From contig NZ_PGDQ01000011.1 of assembly GCF_003073135.1 (NCBI RefSeq), positions 1 to 64,000 on the forward strand: 64,000 bases of DNA. Reading direction: 5' to 3'. Positions 1 through 8,570 of this stretch are shown in pieces (position 1 is the first letter of the stretch; each line of letters begins with the position of its first letter). This DNA is from Euzebya rosea (GTDB lineage Bacteria > Actinomycetota > Nitriliruptoria > Euzebyales > Euzebyaceae). The translations under genes were made by a program, and so were the position numbers. The notes beneath the pieces are model-generated. The model was given only the letters and a program-made list of their open reading frames with translations. It ran no database searches and was not told where the DNA came from.

Positions 1-234
1 ACCCCCACCCGACGGCGTGTGCGATCCCCACCTGCACGAGGCGTCCAACGCACCCACCCCCTGGCGGCGTGGCCGACCCCCACCCGACGGCGTGTGCGAT
101 CCCCGTCCCGAGGGGGCGTCCAACGCACCCACCCCCTCGCGGCGTGGCCGACCCCCACCCGCCGAGGCCTGTCATGGCACACGACCGCCTACCCCGTGCC
201 CCATCCCCACCCGCGCGGGGCGTCCAACGCACAC
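1..234. repeat. Repeat array A: 75-bp direct repeats carrying imperfect hairpins
   Basis: This stretch has no credible gene. A 75-bp unit occurs at 1-75 and 76-150, and a third, degenerate copy starts at 151. Each copy contains a roughly 37-bp imperfect palindrome (17-53, 92-128, 196-234) with a left arm such as GTGTGCGATCCCC and a right arm ending in CCAACGCAC. The outer GTG-CG/CG-CAC and inner CCCC/GGGG segments can pair. The array ends about 80 bases after the stop of the minus-strand gene at 312-935. Related units occur in arrays B (25.3 kb) and C (26.5 kb). It may extend beyond the left edge of the window. Confidence 0.8.
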
Positions 235-311
235 GCGGCCCCGCTGGGACTGATGGGCCCGACCCGCCGCCTGAGTCGCCCGCCCCGGTCCCGGCCGGCC
301 GGTTCGGGTCG

Positions 312-935
312 CTACTGGCCGAGGAGCCGTGCCTTCTGGGCCTGGAACTCCTCCTCGGAGATGGTGCCCTGGGCGCGCAGCCGCTCGAACTTCGTCAGCT
401 CGTCGGCCACCGAGACGCCCGCACGCGCGGCACGCATGTCGTCACGCTCCTTGGACTTCTCGATCTCGGAGTAGATGCGGTTCTCCACGATCGAGGGGTT
501 CAGGACGTCGGAGAACGTCTGGCTGCCGGTCTCGCCCGCCGACTCGATCCTGAGGTCACCGACCCGGAGCAGCCGTTCGAGGACGGTCTGGCTGAACGCC
601 ACGTTGGTGATGCGTTCCAGCGGGATGTTCTGGCCGTGCTTGGAGACGACGCCGGACCGGTAGATCACCCGGTCGGTGGTCAGCACGAAGTGAGTGCTGC
701 GCCACACGATCCAGCGCCACACGAACCACGCGAGCCCGAAGGCCAGCGGGACCGCCGAGGCGATCTCGTAGACGGTGTCGACCTGATCCACGACCACCAC
801 GACCACGACGACAAGGGCCAGCGCGATCACCAGGAGGGCGAAGGGCCCGAGGAAGATCCGCCAGTGCGGGTTCAGGTCCAGCACCACGGACTCGTTGTCG
901 TTCAGGAGCTTCTTGGGGTACGCCACGGCGGGCAC
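312..935 (-). CDS. PH domain membrane protein with C-terminal SHOCT domain
   Basis: The product has 207 residues and appears to be an inner-membrane protein of the bacterial PH (bPH2, YdbT-like) type. Two closely spaced hydrophobic segments (about 26-50 and 58-75, including a run of nine valines) precede a PH-like core with the typical FVLTTDRVIYRSGV strand pattern (about 80-140). The last 30 residues (LTKFERLRAQGTISEEEF) form a SHOCT motif, a short helical oligomerisation module often found at protein ends. The start is GTG, 21 bases after the SGNH hydrolase stop, with a GAGGGTGG stretch as possible ribosome site. It is the last gene of a four-gene minus-strand operon. Its role there is unknown; a scaffolding or envelope-maintenance role is only a guess. 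Confidence 0.85.
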   Translation of the reverse strand: MPAVAYPKKLLNDNESVVLDLNPHWRIFLGPFALLVIALALVVVVVVVVDQVDTVYEIASAVPLAFGLAWFVWRWIVWRSTHFVLTTDRVIYRSGVVSKHGQNIPLERITNVAFSQTVLERLLRVGDLRIESAGETGSQTFSDVLNPSIVENRIYSEIEKSKERDDMRAARAGVSVADELTKFERLRAQGTISEEEFQAQKARLLGQ

Positions 936-956
936 GATACCGCCGACGGCCCACCC

Positions 957-1685
957 TCAGGCGAGCCGGTCCACGATCCACCCGGCGATCATGGGTGTGG
1001 CGGTCGGTCCGGGATGGAAGCCGTCGGGGCCGAAGTCGCTCGCTGGGGTGCCGATCTCGACCACGTCCACGCCGTGTGTGGCGAGCCAGCTGGCCTGCGC
1101 CCGCCCGACCCGGCCGGTCAGGAACCCGACCAGCCGACGCAACGGTTGCGGCAGCGCGGGGGCATGCCGCAGGTCCGGGGCGCCGACGAGGACGATGCGG
1201 GCGTCGGGGGCGACGTCCCGGATGGTGTGGACCATGGCCACGGTGTCCCGACGGATGGTCCGCAGCGGCCGCCGCTTGAGGCCGTCGTTGACCCCGGCGG
1301 AGACCACCACCACGTCGGGGGCCGGCTGGGGTGCGGGGACCAGCTGGCCGGCCACGTCGACGGTCGTGTGGCCGCTGACGGCCCGCTGCTCGACGTGCAC
1401 GGGGCGGCCCGTCGCCTCGGCCAGCCGGGACGCCACCTGCCGGGGCAGGGTCAGGTCGGGATCCTGGATGCCGTCGCCCGCCATGGCGCTGTCACCGAGG
1501 GTCAGCAGGCGCAGCGGGGTGGTGTCGACCGCCGGGCCGGGCGGGGGGACGAGCCCGTCCAGCTCGTGGGGCAACCGCAACCGTCGGGCCGTGCGCCGTG
1601 CACCGACCACACCGACGACGTTGCCGATGGCCCCGCCGACGAGGAGGCCCGGGCCGAGCAGCAGCGCCAGCCGCCCGCGTGGCAT
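957..1685 (-). CDS. SGNH/GDSL-family hydrolase (lipase/esterase-like)
   Basis: The 242-residue product begins with a hydrophobic segment (about 5-28) that may anchor it in the membrane or act as a signal. The SGNH blocks follow: LLTLGDSAMAGDG holds the nucleophilic serine of block I, VVVSAGVNDG is block III with its Asn, and DGFHPG near the C-terminus supplies the Asp-x-x-His of block V. These enzymes hydrolyse ester bonds in lipids, acylated sugars or acetylated glycans; the substrate cannot be told from sequence. Its ATG overlaps the stop of the upstream surface-protein gene by one base (TGATG), so translation is probably coupled. The link to a CWB2 surface protein suggests an envelope substrate, which is inference. 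Confidence 0.85.
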   Translation of the reverse strand: MPRGRLALLLGPGLLVGGAIGNVVGVVGARRTARRLRLPHELDGLVPPPGPAVDTTPLRLLTLGDSAMAGDGIQDPDLTLPRQVASRLAEATGRPVHVEQRAVSGHTTVDVAGQLVPAPQPAPDVVVVSAGVNDGLKRRPLRTIRRDTVAMVHTIRDVAPDARIVLVGAPDLRHAPALPQPLRRLVGFLTGRVGRAQASWLATHGVDVVEIGTPASDFGPDGFHPGPTATPMIAGWIVDRLA

Positions 1686-3736
1686 CAGGTGAGCTGCCCG
1701 CGGATCGCGCCGTCGGGGAAGTCCTCGGTGTGGACGTTGACGTAATGACCGCCCGGGTCGGCGAGGATCGCCGTGCGCACCGATGGGTCGACCTCTCGGT
1801 CACACCCAGCCGATCGGCTGCCGGGTCCCAGATTCAGCGCATGCACGACTCCACCCGATTCCGTCGAGGTCCCGGCGTGGATGTGTGCGCCGGTGACCGG
1901 CGAGTCGAGCCCCTCCCAGGAGATCGACCAGCACAGCTCGTCGGCCACCCCGGTGTCGTGGAGGGTGAAGGCACCCGTCGCGTCGGGGTGCCCGGGGCCC
2001 GGGACCTCGTTGGCCCCGGACAACGCCGCGACGCGCGAGGTGCCGGGGAGGAACACCTGGCCACGGATCTCCCCGGCCGGGTTCAGGTCGGTGTGCACGT
2101 TGAGGTAGTGGGCGGCGGGGTCGGCGACCAGCGCGGCGACGGCCTGTGCCTGCTCGGCCCCACCCCTCGAGCAGCCGACCACGCGACCGTCCTGGCCGGC
2201 GACCGGCTCGAGGTGCACCGGCACGGCGACCGGGCCGGGCTCACCCGGCGGGGCGACGTGGACGTGGGCGGCCACGATCGGGCCGGACAGGTCCCACACC
2301 TCCGCATCGACGCACAGCGCGTCCTCGCCGGCGTCGGAACGCCACATCCTGGCAACCCCCGAGGCTGCCGGGGTGGCGGGGTCGGTCGCGACCTCCTGTC
2401 CGACGTCCATGACCGCCATCAGGGGGTTCTGCAGGTCCTGGCGCCCGTGCGCGGCCACGGCCTGGCCGCACAGGTCGGCCGCGAGGGTCGGACCGCAGAC
2501 CACCGGCCCGCGGCGGAACAGGACCTCGACGGTGTCCCCGGGCAGGGCTGGACGGCCACCGTCGGCCAGCACCAGCCCGCCGTGCGCGTGCAGCGCCGCC
2601 GCGAACCCGCTGGCCCATGCCGTGTCACCGAATCCCTCGACGACCACGACGCCAGCAGCGTCGGGGAACGCCCCGATGAACGACGCGGCCGTGGCGGTAC
2701 GGGTCGGCCCCGCCGCCCGGACGACGGTGTGGGCCGAGGACAGGTCCTCCTCCACTGCGGCGGGGACGGCTGCCGTGCCGCCGACGATCGTGATCCGCTG
2801 GACCCCGTGGTCGGCGAGCCACGTGCGCAGCCCGTCGTCGACGGTGTCGCCGACCAGCAGCACCGGGGTCCCCTGGACGGCCCCGAGGGCGCCGGCCCCG
2901 AGGGAGTCGGCGAAGGCCGCCGACCCCTCGCCGAACGCGCGGGCCAGCAGCACCTCGGGGATGGTGTCCCCGAGCAGCAGGTCGGCGACCGCGCGGGCGG
3001 TCTCCAGCCGGCTCGGCCCCCCGACCCGGTCGACGGTGTCAACGACATCGGCAAGGGCCTGCTCGACCTCGGCGCCGATGGCCGCCTCCAGGCCAAGGAC
3101 GATCACCCGGGTCGTGCCCAGGCGTCGCAGCTCGTCGGCGACCCGAGGGTCGAGGGTGTCACGAGGCGTCAGCAGCAGCGGCGCATCCAGCAGGCCCTGC
3201 CCGGTGCCCGAGGCGAGGGAGTCCGCGAAGCCGCCCGCGGTCCCCACGAAGGCCGTGGTCGCGCCGCCGTCGGGCAGTCGCGCGCTCCACGCCAGCGACG
3301 TGGCGATCGGGTCGGTGCCGTCCAGCGGTCCGTCGATGGGCGGTTCGCTGCTCGGCGGTTCGGTCGGTTCCGGGTCCCCGGGCCCCTCCCCCTGCTCCAC
3401 GACGGTGACGGTTCCGTTCTGGCGATCGCCGTCGGGCGAGGAGTGGATCGCGCAGTAGTACTCGAACGTGCCGACGGCGTTGAACGTCACGTCGTAGGTG
3501 GTGTTCGACGTCTGCGTCCCGGAGTCGAAGCGCTCGTCGTCGGCGGTGACGGTGTGGGTGCCCTCCACGAACGTCCAGCGGACCACCTCACCCAGCTCGA
3601 TGGTGACGTCTGCCGGTTCGTAGTCGACGTTGACCACGTCCACCTCCGCCGCGGGTTCCTGTGCCGCCGCCGGGACGGCCACGAGGCCTCCCAGCAGCAA
3701 CGATCCGACGAGGAGGACACGGGCAGCGAGCGTCAT
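1685..3736 (-). CDS. Secreted cupredoxin-CWB2-CHRD multidomain surface protein
   Basis: The product has 683 residues. A signal peptide (1-25, ending AAAQ) precedes a plastocyanin-like cupredoxin domain (about 31-113) with copper ligands His61, Cys95 and His98. The position of the usual axial Met aligns with Gln106. After a Pro/Glu/Ser linker come about three putative cell wall binding repeat 2 units (about 143-435), then two CHRD domains (about 441-562 and 563-683), each ending in a conserved HYxNVHT...GxIRGQ block. It is probably a wall-attached copper protein; electron transfer or copper binding is plausible, while CHRD function is poorly known. The start ATG has AGGAACC upstream and lies 41 bases after the GMC oxidoreductase stop. 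A longer in-frame reading upstream only shadows that gene. Confidence 0.88.
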   Translation of the reverse strand: MTLAARVLLVGSLLLGGLVAVPAAAQEPAAEVDVVNVDYEPADVTIELGEVVRWTFVEGTHTVTADDERFDSGTQTSNTTYDVTFNAVGTFEYYCAIHSSPDGDRQNGTVTVVEQGEGPGDPEPTEPPSSEPPIDGPLDGTDPIATSLAWSARLPDGGATTAFVGTAGGFADSLASGTGQGLLDAPLLLTPRDTLDPRVADELRRLGTTRVIVLGLEAAIGAEVEQALADVVDTVDRVGGPSRLETARAVADLLLGDTIPEVLLARAFGEGSAAFADSLGAGALGAVQGTPVLLVGDTVDDGLRTWLADHGVQRITIVGGTAAVPAAVEEDLSSAHTVVRAAGPTRTATAASFIGAFPDAAGVVVVEGFGDTAWASGFAAALHAHGGLVLADGGRPALPGDTVEVLFRRGPVVCGPTLAADLCGQAVAAHGRQDLQNPLMAVMDVGQEVATDPATPAASGVARMWRSDAGEDALCVDAEVWDLSGPIVAAHVHVAPPGEPGPVAVPVHLEPVAGQDGRVVGCSRGGAEQAQAVAALVADPAAHYLNVHTDLNPAGEIRGQVFLPGTSRVAALSGANEVPGPGHPDATGAFTLHDTGVADELCWSISWEGLDSPVTGAHIHAGTSTESGGVVHALNLGPGSRSAGCDREVDPSVRTAILADPGGHYVNVHTEDFPDGAIRGQLT

Positions 3737-3777
3737 GGACGGTTCCTGTGATGGTGGGGTGCTGCGTGCTGTTCGGT

Positions 3778-5346
3778 TCAGGCGGCTCCGCGGATGGCGT
3801 CCACGGCCTTCTCGGCGATCATGATGGTCGGCGCGTTGGTGTTGCCGCCGATCAGGTCGGGCATGACGCTGGCGTCGACGACGCGCAGGCCGTCGAGCCC
3901 GTTGACGCGCAGCTGGTCGGGATCGACGACGGCGTCCTCGTGGGTGCCCATCGCGCAGGTGCCGACGGGGTGGTAGATCGTCTGCAGCTGCTGCAGGGTG
4001 GCCTGGCGGATCTCGTCCTCGCTGGTCGCGCTCGGCGGCGGGACGATCCGGTTGGCGCGGAACGGGTTGAGCGCCGGCTGGGTCAGCACGTCGTGGATGA
4101 TGTGCCAGCCGGCCATCAGCGCCTCGAAGTCGCTGGGATCGTCGAGGTAGTTCGGCTCGATGATCGGCGACCAGCGAGGGTCCGTCCCCTTCAGCTGGAT
4201 GTGGCCGACCGACCGTGGCCGCAGCAGCCCCGAGGAGCAGGTCAGCCCGTGCCCGTCGGGTTCGCGGAGCCCCTCGTCGGCGAAGATCGCGGGGGCGAAG
4301 TGCAGCTGGATGTCGGGCATCGACAACGACGGGTCGGTGCGGATGAACCCGCCCGCCTCGGCGACGTTGCTGGTCAGCGGCCCCTTGCCGCGCAGCAGGA
4401 AGTTGGCCAGGTGGTGGGGCGCGTCGGCCCCGAAGAGGCTGCCGCCCGGGGCGCCGAAGATCGGGCCGGCCATCACGTGGTCCTGCAGGTTCTGCCCGAC
4501 CCCCGGATGGTCGGCGACGACCGGGACGCCGACGTCGACCAAGTGGTGGGCCGGCCCGACACCGGACAGCATCAGCAGCTGCGGCGACCCGATGGCGCCG
4601 CTGGCGAGGATGACCTCGCGGGCCCCGACGTGCTCCACCCGGCCACGTCGCCGCACCTCCACGCCCGTGGCACGGGTCCCGTCGAACGTCACCCGGTTCA
4701 CCGGCGACTCGGTCCACACCTCCAGGTTCGGACGGTCCCTCGCCGGTGCCAGGAACGCGTCGGCGGCGCTCCACCGTCGGCCGCGGTGCTGGGTCAGCTG
4801 GTATATGCCGATCCCCTCCTGCTCCGCGCCGTTGAAGTCGTCGTTCATCGGCAGGCCCGCGTCGGCGGCGGCCTGCAGGAACGCAGGCGTCATGGGACGT
4901 GGGGACACCTGGTCGCTGACGTGCAGCGGCCCCCCGGTGCCGTGGAACCGGTCGTGCTTGGAGGCGTTGTCCTCGCTTCGCACGAAGTACGGCAGGACGT
5001 CGTCGTAGCCCCAGCCCTTGCACCCCCAGTGGTCGCGCCAGCGGTCGTAGTCGCCGCGGTGACCGCGGATGTAGATCATGGCGTTGATCGAGGAGGACCC
5101 GCCGAGGACCTTGCCGCGCGGCCAGTAGACGCGCCGATCCAGCACGTGCTTCTGCGGTTCGGTGTCGAAGTTCCAGTCCCAGCGCGAGCGGTAGAGGCTG
5201 GGGAACGCCGCGGGGATGTGCAGGTTGGCGTTGGTGTCGGGCCCGCCGGCCTCCAGCAGCAGCACCCTCGCGCCCTCGTCCTCGCTGAGGCGACCGGCCA
5301 GGACACAGCCAGCCGACCCTGCGCCGACGATCACGTAGTCGTACAT
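3778..5346 (-). CDS. GMC-family FAD-dependent oxidoreductase (choline dehydrogenase-like)
   Basis: The 522-residue product is full length for the glucose-methanol-choline oxidoreductase family. The N-terminus YDYVIVGAGSAGCVLAGRL is the FAD-binding Rossmann motif. GSSSINAMIYIRG is GMC signature 1. YHPVGTCAMG near the C-terminus carries the catalytic His, and NTNAPTIMIAEKA the second active-site polar residue (Asn). Such enzymes oxidise primary alcohols or polyols; the substrate is unknown. I chose ATG at 5346 because AAAGGG lies six bases upstream; a TTG two codons earlier would sit directly on that site. It is the first gene of the operon leading to the cupredoxin-CWB2-CHRD protein. No secretion signal is visible, so it is probably cytoplasmic. 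Confidence 0.92.
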   Translation of the reverse strand: MYDYVIVGAGSAGCVLAGRLSEDEGARVLLLEAGGPDTNANLHIPAAFPSLYRSRWDWNFDTEPQKHVLDRRVYWPRGKVLGGSSSINAMIYIRGHRGDYDRWRDHWGCKGWGYDDVLPYFVRSEDNASKHDRFHGTGGPLHVSDQVSPRPMTPAFLQAAADAGLPMNDDFNGAEQEGIGIYQLTQHRGRRWSAADAFLAPARDRPNLEVWTESPVNRVTFDGTRATGVEVRRRGRVEHVGAREVILASGAIGSPQLLMLSGVGPAHHLVDVGVPVVADHPGVGQNLQDHVMAGPIFGAPGGSLFGADAPHHLANFLLRGKGPLTSNVAEAGGFIRTDPSLSMPDIQLHFAPAIFADEGLREPDGHGLTCSSGLLRPRSVGHIQLKGTDPRWSPIIEPNYLDDPSDFEALMAGWHIIHDVLTQPALNPFRANRIVPPPSATSEDEIRQATLQQLQTIYHPVGTCAMGTHEDAVVDPDQLRVNGLDGLRVVDASVMPDLIGGNTNAPTIMIAEKAVDAIRGAA

Positions 5347-5378
5347 GCACAACCCTTTCGGCCCGAACGGAGGCCGTC

Positions 5379-5386
5379 ACCCTATA
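5379..5386 (-). promoter_or_regulatory. Probable -10 region of the GMC-surface protein operon
   Basis: Reading the minus strand, TATAGGGT contains TATAGG and TAGGGT, both close to the actinobacterial -10 consensus TANNNT. It lies about 35 bases before the ATG at 5346, leaving a short leader that contains the AAAGGG ribosome site. No clear -35 is seen. Confidence 0.45.
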
Positions 5387-5432
5387 CCCGGGTCGCGGGC
5401 TCCTCGGGTGCGGTGGTCACCGATGGGACCGG

Positions 5433-6584
5433 TCAGCGGCCGCGGTCCCCCACATCGACCTCACCGGGGCGGCGACGGGGGAAGGTCAGGACGATGTCCA
5501 GGCCACCCCCCTCGTTGTTCCGGGCGATGGCGGTGCCGTTGTGGCGGGTCATCACACCCCTGACCGACGCCAGCCCGAGCGCCGCGTGACCCGGCATGGC
5601 GGGCGGCCGATCACCCAGGCCGAAGATCCGCTCGAGCTGCGCGCGGGGCACGCCGGGACCGTTGTCGGAGAAGACGATTCGCTCGCCCTCCGCCACGAGC
5701 TCGGCACGAACGCGGATCCGCGGCTGTGTGCCCGGGGTGCAGTGCCGGATGGCGTTGTGGAGGATGTTGAGCACGACCTGCCGCAACGACGACGGCTCAC
5801 CCCAGACGTCGGGCAGGTCCTCCAGCAGGATCGATGCACCGGACTCGACGAACTCCTCGTGGAGCATGTCGTGGGCCCAGGCGACCATCTCGGTGACGTT
5901 GATCCGGGTGCGTCCGCTGGTGTCGGCGATGTCGATCAGCATCGCGTCGAGGGCCATCAGCGACCGCTCGGCCACCGCGGCCAGCTCCTGCCGGAGGCGC
6001 TGGCGGACCTCCTCGTCGATCTCGTCGCGGTTCAGCGCCTTGGCGTAGCCGCGCATCGCAACCATCGGGTTGCGCAGGTCGTGGGCGATCTGCTCCACCA
6101 TCTTGCGCAGCTGGGTGTTGCCGCCGAGGATCGCGCGGTTCTGGGCCTCCAGCGCGGTCCGGAACGCCGCCCGGTCGACGGCATGGGACAGGACGCGAGC
6201 GAGCACCTGGGGGGTCGTGACGTGCGCCTTGTCCAGCACGTCGTCCACCCCGAGCCGCAGGGACTCGCGCACCAGCAGGTCGTCGATGCTGCCCGACACC
6301 ACGACCAGCGGCGGCACGTTGGGGTGGGCGAGCAGCCTGCGAGGGGCGTCCAGCGCCCTTGCGTCGGGAAGCTTCAGGTCGATCATCCCGACGTCGAAGT
6401 CCAGCGACCACTCCAGCAGCTCCATCGCCTCGGCGAGGCTGGTGGCGATCTCGACCTCGAAGCGGTCCTCCGGGAGCATCCCGTGGGCGATGGCCGCGTC
6501 GGTCAGGCTGTCCTCGACCAGCAGCACTCGCGACCGGTCACGAACCCTGTTCGAGGGATCCGCGCGGGCCTCGGAGGGCTCCAT
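5433..6584 (-). CDS. Receiver-domain histidine kinase (hybrid REC-HisKA-HATPase)
   Basis: The 383-residue product is soluble, with no membrane segment. An N-terminal receiver domain (about 18-138) has the phospho-acceptor Asp69 in GMIDLKLPDA and the conserved Lys119. A histidine-kinase dimerisation helix follows with the phosphorylatable His168 in AHDLRNPM. The C-terminal HATPase domain shows an N-box (NILHNAIRH) and a G1 box (DNGPGV). This order, receiver first, fits a relay kinase that takes input from another phosphodonor rather than sensing directly. No separate response regulator is adjacent. The ATG is preceded by CAGGAG. The downstream GMC operon is on the same strand but has its own promoter candidate. 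Confidence 0.9.
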   Translation of the reverse strand: MEPSEARADPSNRVRDRSRVLLVEDSLTDAAIAHGMLPEDRFEVEIATSLAEAMELLEWSLDFDVGMIDLKLPDARALDAPRRLLAHPNVPPLVVVSGSIDDLLVRESLRLGVDDVLDKAHVTTPQVLARVLSHAVDRAAFRTALEAQNRAILGGNTQLRKMVEQIAHDLRNPMVAMRGYAKALNRDEIDEEVRQRLRQELAAVAERSLMALDAMLIDIADTSGRTRINVTEMVAWAHDMLHEEFVESGASILLEDLPDVWGEPSSLRQVVLNILHNAIRHCTPGTQPRIRVRAELVAEGERIVFSDNGPGVPRAQLERIFGLGDRPPAMPGHAALGLASVRGVMTRHNGTAIARNNEGGGLDIVLTFPRRRPGEVDVGDRGR

Positions 6585-6596
6585 CGGTGTGGCTCC

Positions 6597-6623
6597 TGAC
6601 TGCAGTCGGGAACCCCGATCCTA
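6597..6623 (-). promoter_or_regulatory. Promoter -10 and small palindrome before the REC-histidine kinase
   Basis: On the minus strand TAGGAT (6618-6623) matches TANNNT and gives a leader of about 25 bases. A perfect 10-bp palindrome GACTGCAGTC (6598-6607) lies next to the CAGGAG ribosome site, so a protein bound there could block translation or transcription. No -35 was identified. Confidence 0.35.
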
Positions 6624-6680
6624 GAGCCCGGCGCACCGGGCCCGGAACGGCAGGCGACGTCCGGCCTCCCGACGCGACGG

Positions 6681-7337
6681 TCAGCGGCGCCGAGGTTCGG
6701 TCGACGCACCGACGTGGCGGTCCAGCCACGCCAGCAGCGGCGCGCCGTGCCTGAAGGTGTCGCGGACGAACCGCACCGCCCGGCGGGTGTGGACGGTGGG
6801 GCCGGGTTCGGCCTCGCGCATCCACGTGAGGTTCTTGCGACGCAGCAGGTCGATCCGGGGATGGTCACGGTCCCATCCCCGCGGCGCCGTCCTGAGCATC
6901 TCGCTGTGGACCTCGACGCCCGTCCTGCCTGCCGTCGCGCGGATGAGCTCGGCAAGCTCCTCCCCCGTCGCCTCGTCCGCCGCGGCGTGGCGCAGGCGCT
7001 CGAGCTGGTCCCTGGCGAGCTGGTAGTACCCGCCGCCAGCGCCCAACCCGTCCGCAGACGCCCTGACGTAGAAGCCGCCGCCATCAGCGGTGTGGAAGGC
7101 TGCCGCGACCTGGGTCTTGTAGGGGGTCTTGTCCTTGCTGAAGCGGACGTCGCGGTGGGGTCGGAAGATCTTCGCCGTCCCGAACTCGTCCTCCAGCTCG
7201 GCGAGGAGGGCCTCCATCGGGGCACGCACCTCCTCGTCGTACACGTGCCTGTTGGCCTCCCAGAACGCCTTGGTGTTGTTCACCTCCAGCTCGGAGTAGA
7301 ACGTCACCAGCGATTCGGGCCACCCGCTGAACGTCAT
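6681..7337 (-). CDS. DUF2461 family protein
   Basis: The 218-residue product matches the DUF2461 (TIGR02453) family over its whole length: NTKAFWEANR near the start, FRPHRDVRFSKDKTPYK in the middle and the GGGYYQLARDQLERLR block after it. The biochemical function of this family is not established. The product is predicted cytoplasmic, with no signal or membrane segment. The ATG has a good ribosome site, GAGG four bases upstream, within GAGGAGCTGAGG. It stands alone, with spacers of about 100 bases on both sides. Confidence 0.88.
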   Translation of the reverse strand: MTFSGWPESLVTFYSELEVNNTKAFWEANRHVYDEEVRAPMEALLAELEDEFGTAKIFRPHRDVRFSKDKTPYKTQVAAAFHTADGGGFYVRASADGLGAGGGYYQLARDQLERLRHAAADEATGEELAELIRATAGRTGVEVHSEMLRTAPRGWDRDHPRIDLLRRKNLTWMREAEPGPTVHTRRAVRFVRDTFRHGAPLLAWLDRHVGASTEPRRR

Positions 7338-7450
7338 CGATCCTCAGCTCCTCGTCGGTCGTCGGCTACCGAAACGGTTGTACCGATGTCGACGAACACG
7401 CGTGGCGGCAATCGACGACGCTCGTGGACAACCGGGCCGACGCGGGAGCC

Positions 7451-8533
7451 TCAGAACGGCAGCGGCGGCGCGTCGGCGTCGTCCAGCGGCGGCGGGGCGT
7501 CTCCGGTGTGGACGGTGCCGAAGCACAGCACCATGCGTTCGACGAGCCCGCCGAGGCGGCGGCCGCGCAGGTAGGACTCGATCGTGGTCGTCGGCGTGGC
7601 GGCGACACCGGCGTCGAGGTCGACCCCGAGATGGCGGTGGATCGTCATCAGGTCGATGTTGCGCTTGAACACCGACTCCTCCGAGGCGAGGTCGTCGATG
7701 AGGACCTGTCCCACCTCGGGGCCGAGGACGCTGCGGCACCCCATCGGGTCGGCGACGGCCTCCTCGACGGTCTCGAACCGGTTCAGCAGGTCCTTGGCCC
7801 GCTTCGGGCCGATGCCGTTGATGCCCGGGAGGTTGTCGCTGGTGTCCCCGCGAAGCGCTGCGAACTCGGTGTACTGCCCGGGCGCGATACCGAGCTCCCG
7901 GCGGTAGCGCGTAGTGTCCATGCGCTGGGCACGGTGCATGCCCGAGCGGATCCGGAGCACCGAGGTGGCGTCGCTGACCAGCGAGAACGCGTCGCGGTCC
8001 GACGTCGCGACGACGCAGCGACGGTTGGCGTCCTCGGCGGTGGCGGCGACCGACCCGCAGACGTCGTCGGCCTCGTATCCCTCGTGGGTCACCACGCAGG
8101 CACCGAGCGCGTCCAGGGCCATCGGGATCTCGTCCAGCAGCGCGTCCAGCGCGTCGGGCTTGTCGGGCCGCTGCCCCTTGTATGCCGGCCACGCCTCCTT
8201 GCGGACCGATCGCTTGCGGCAGTCGAAGCCGATGACGGTCGAGGCGGGACGGACGATGTCGACCACCGCCGCGAGCAGGGCGAGGAAGCCGTACAGGCCA
8301 GCCCCCACCAGGTCCCCGTCGTCGCGTCGCCCGGCGTAGGCGTGGTAGCCGCGGTGGGCCAGGGAGTTGCCGTCGACGGCGAGCACCGTCGGGCCGAGCG
8401 GCACCTCGGCGGGCTTGCGGGCGATGGGGGTGCGGCGCGGGATCACGGTGTCGGTGACCGGGCGCACCGGCACGGCCGCCTCGGCGACCTGCATGTCATC
8501 GTCGAACAACGCCAGGGAGTCCATCGCGCACAC
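7451..8533 (-). CDS. 5'-3' exonuclease (FEN/PolA N-terminal type)
   Basis: The product has 360 residues from a GTG, or 357 from an ATG three codons later; neither has a strong ribosome site. It resembles the stand-alone 5'-3' exonuclease domain of DNA polymerase [17 protein letters not shown] carries the first metal-binding Asp, YEADDVCGS and [11 protein letters not shown] hold the acidic cluster, and [22 protein letters not shown] is the helix-hairpin-helix H3TH DNA-binding motif. It would remove RNA primers or DNA flaps. An unusual unconserved extension of about 45 residues precedes the nuclease core. The alkyltransferase-like gene lies 37 bases upstream on the same strand, so the two may form a small repair operon. 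Confidence 0.87.
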   Translation of the reverse strand: MCAMDSLALFDDDMQVAEAAVPVRPVTDTVIPRRTPIARKPAEVPLGPTVLAVDGNSLAHRGYHAYAGRRDDGDLVGAGLYGFLALLAAVVDIVRPASTVIGFDCRKRSVRKEAWPAYKGQRPDKPDALDALLDEIPMALDALGACVVTHEGYEADDVCGSVAATAEDANRRCVVATSDRDAFSLVSDATSVLRIRSGMHRAQRMDTTRYRRELGIAPGQYTEFAALRGDTSDNLPGINGIGPKRAKDLLNRFETVEEAVADPMGCRSVLGPEVGQVLIDDLASEESVFKRNIDLMTIHRHLGVDLDAGVAATPTTTIESYLRGRRLGGLVERMVLCFGTVHTGDAPPPLDDADAPPLPF

Positions 8534-8570
8534 CCGTTCGACCCGATCGGGCGGGGGGAGGGATGCCGCG

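Noticed and set aside
1-253. Short Pro/Arg-rich frames across repeat array A
   Set aside because: They repeat with the 75-bp DNA unit in more than one frame, have no start signals and no protein-like composition.
69-1745. A 558-residue plus-strand frame across the PH and SGNH genes
   Set aside because: It is rich in Asp/His/Gly/Arg without domains and antisense to two well-supported genes.
1685-5380. A single 1231-residue frame joining the GMC region and the surface protein
   Set aside because: The first 548 residues are Arg/Pro/Ala-rich shadow sequence opposite the real GMC frame. A signal peptide and ribosome site mark the true start at 3736.
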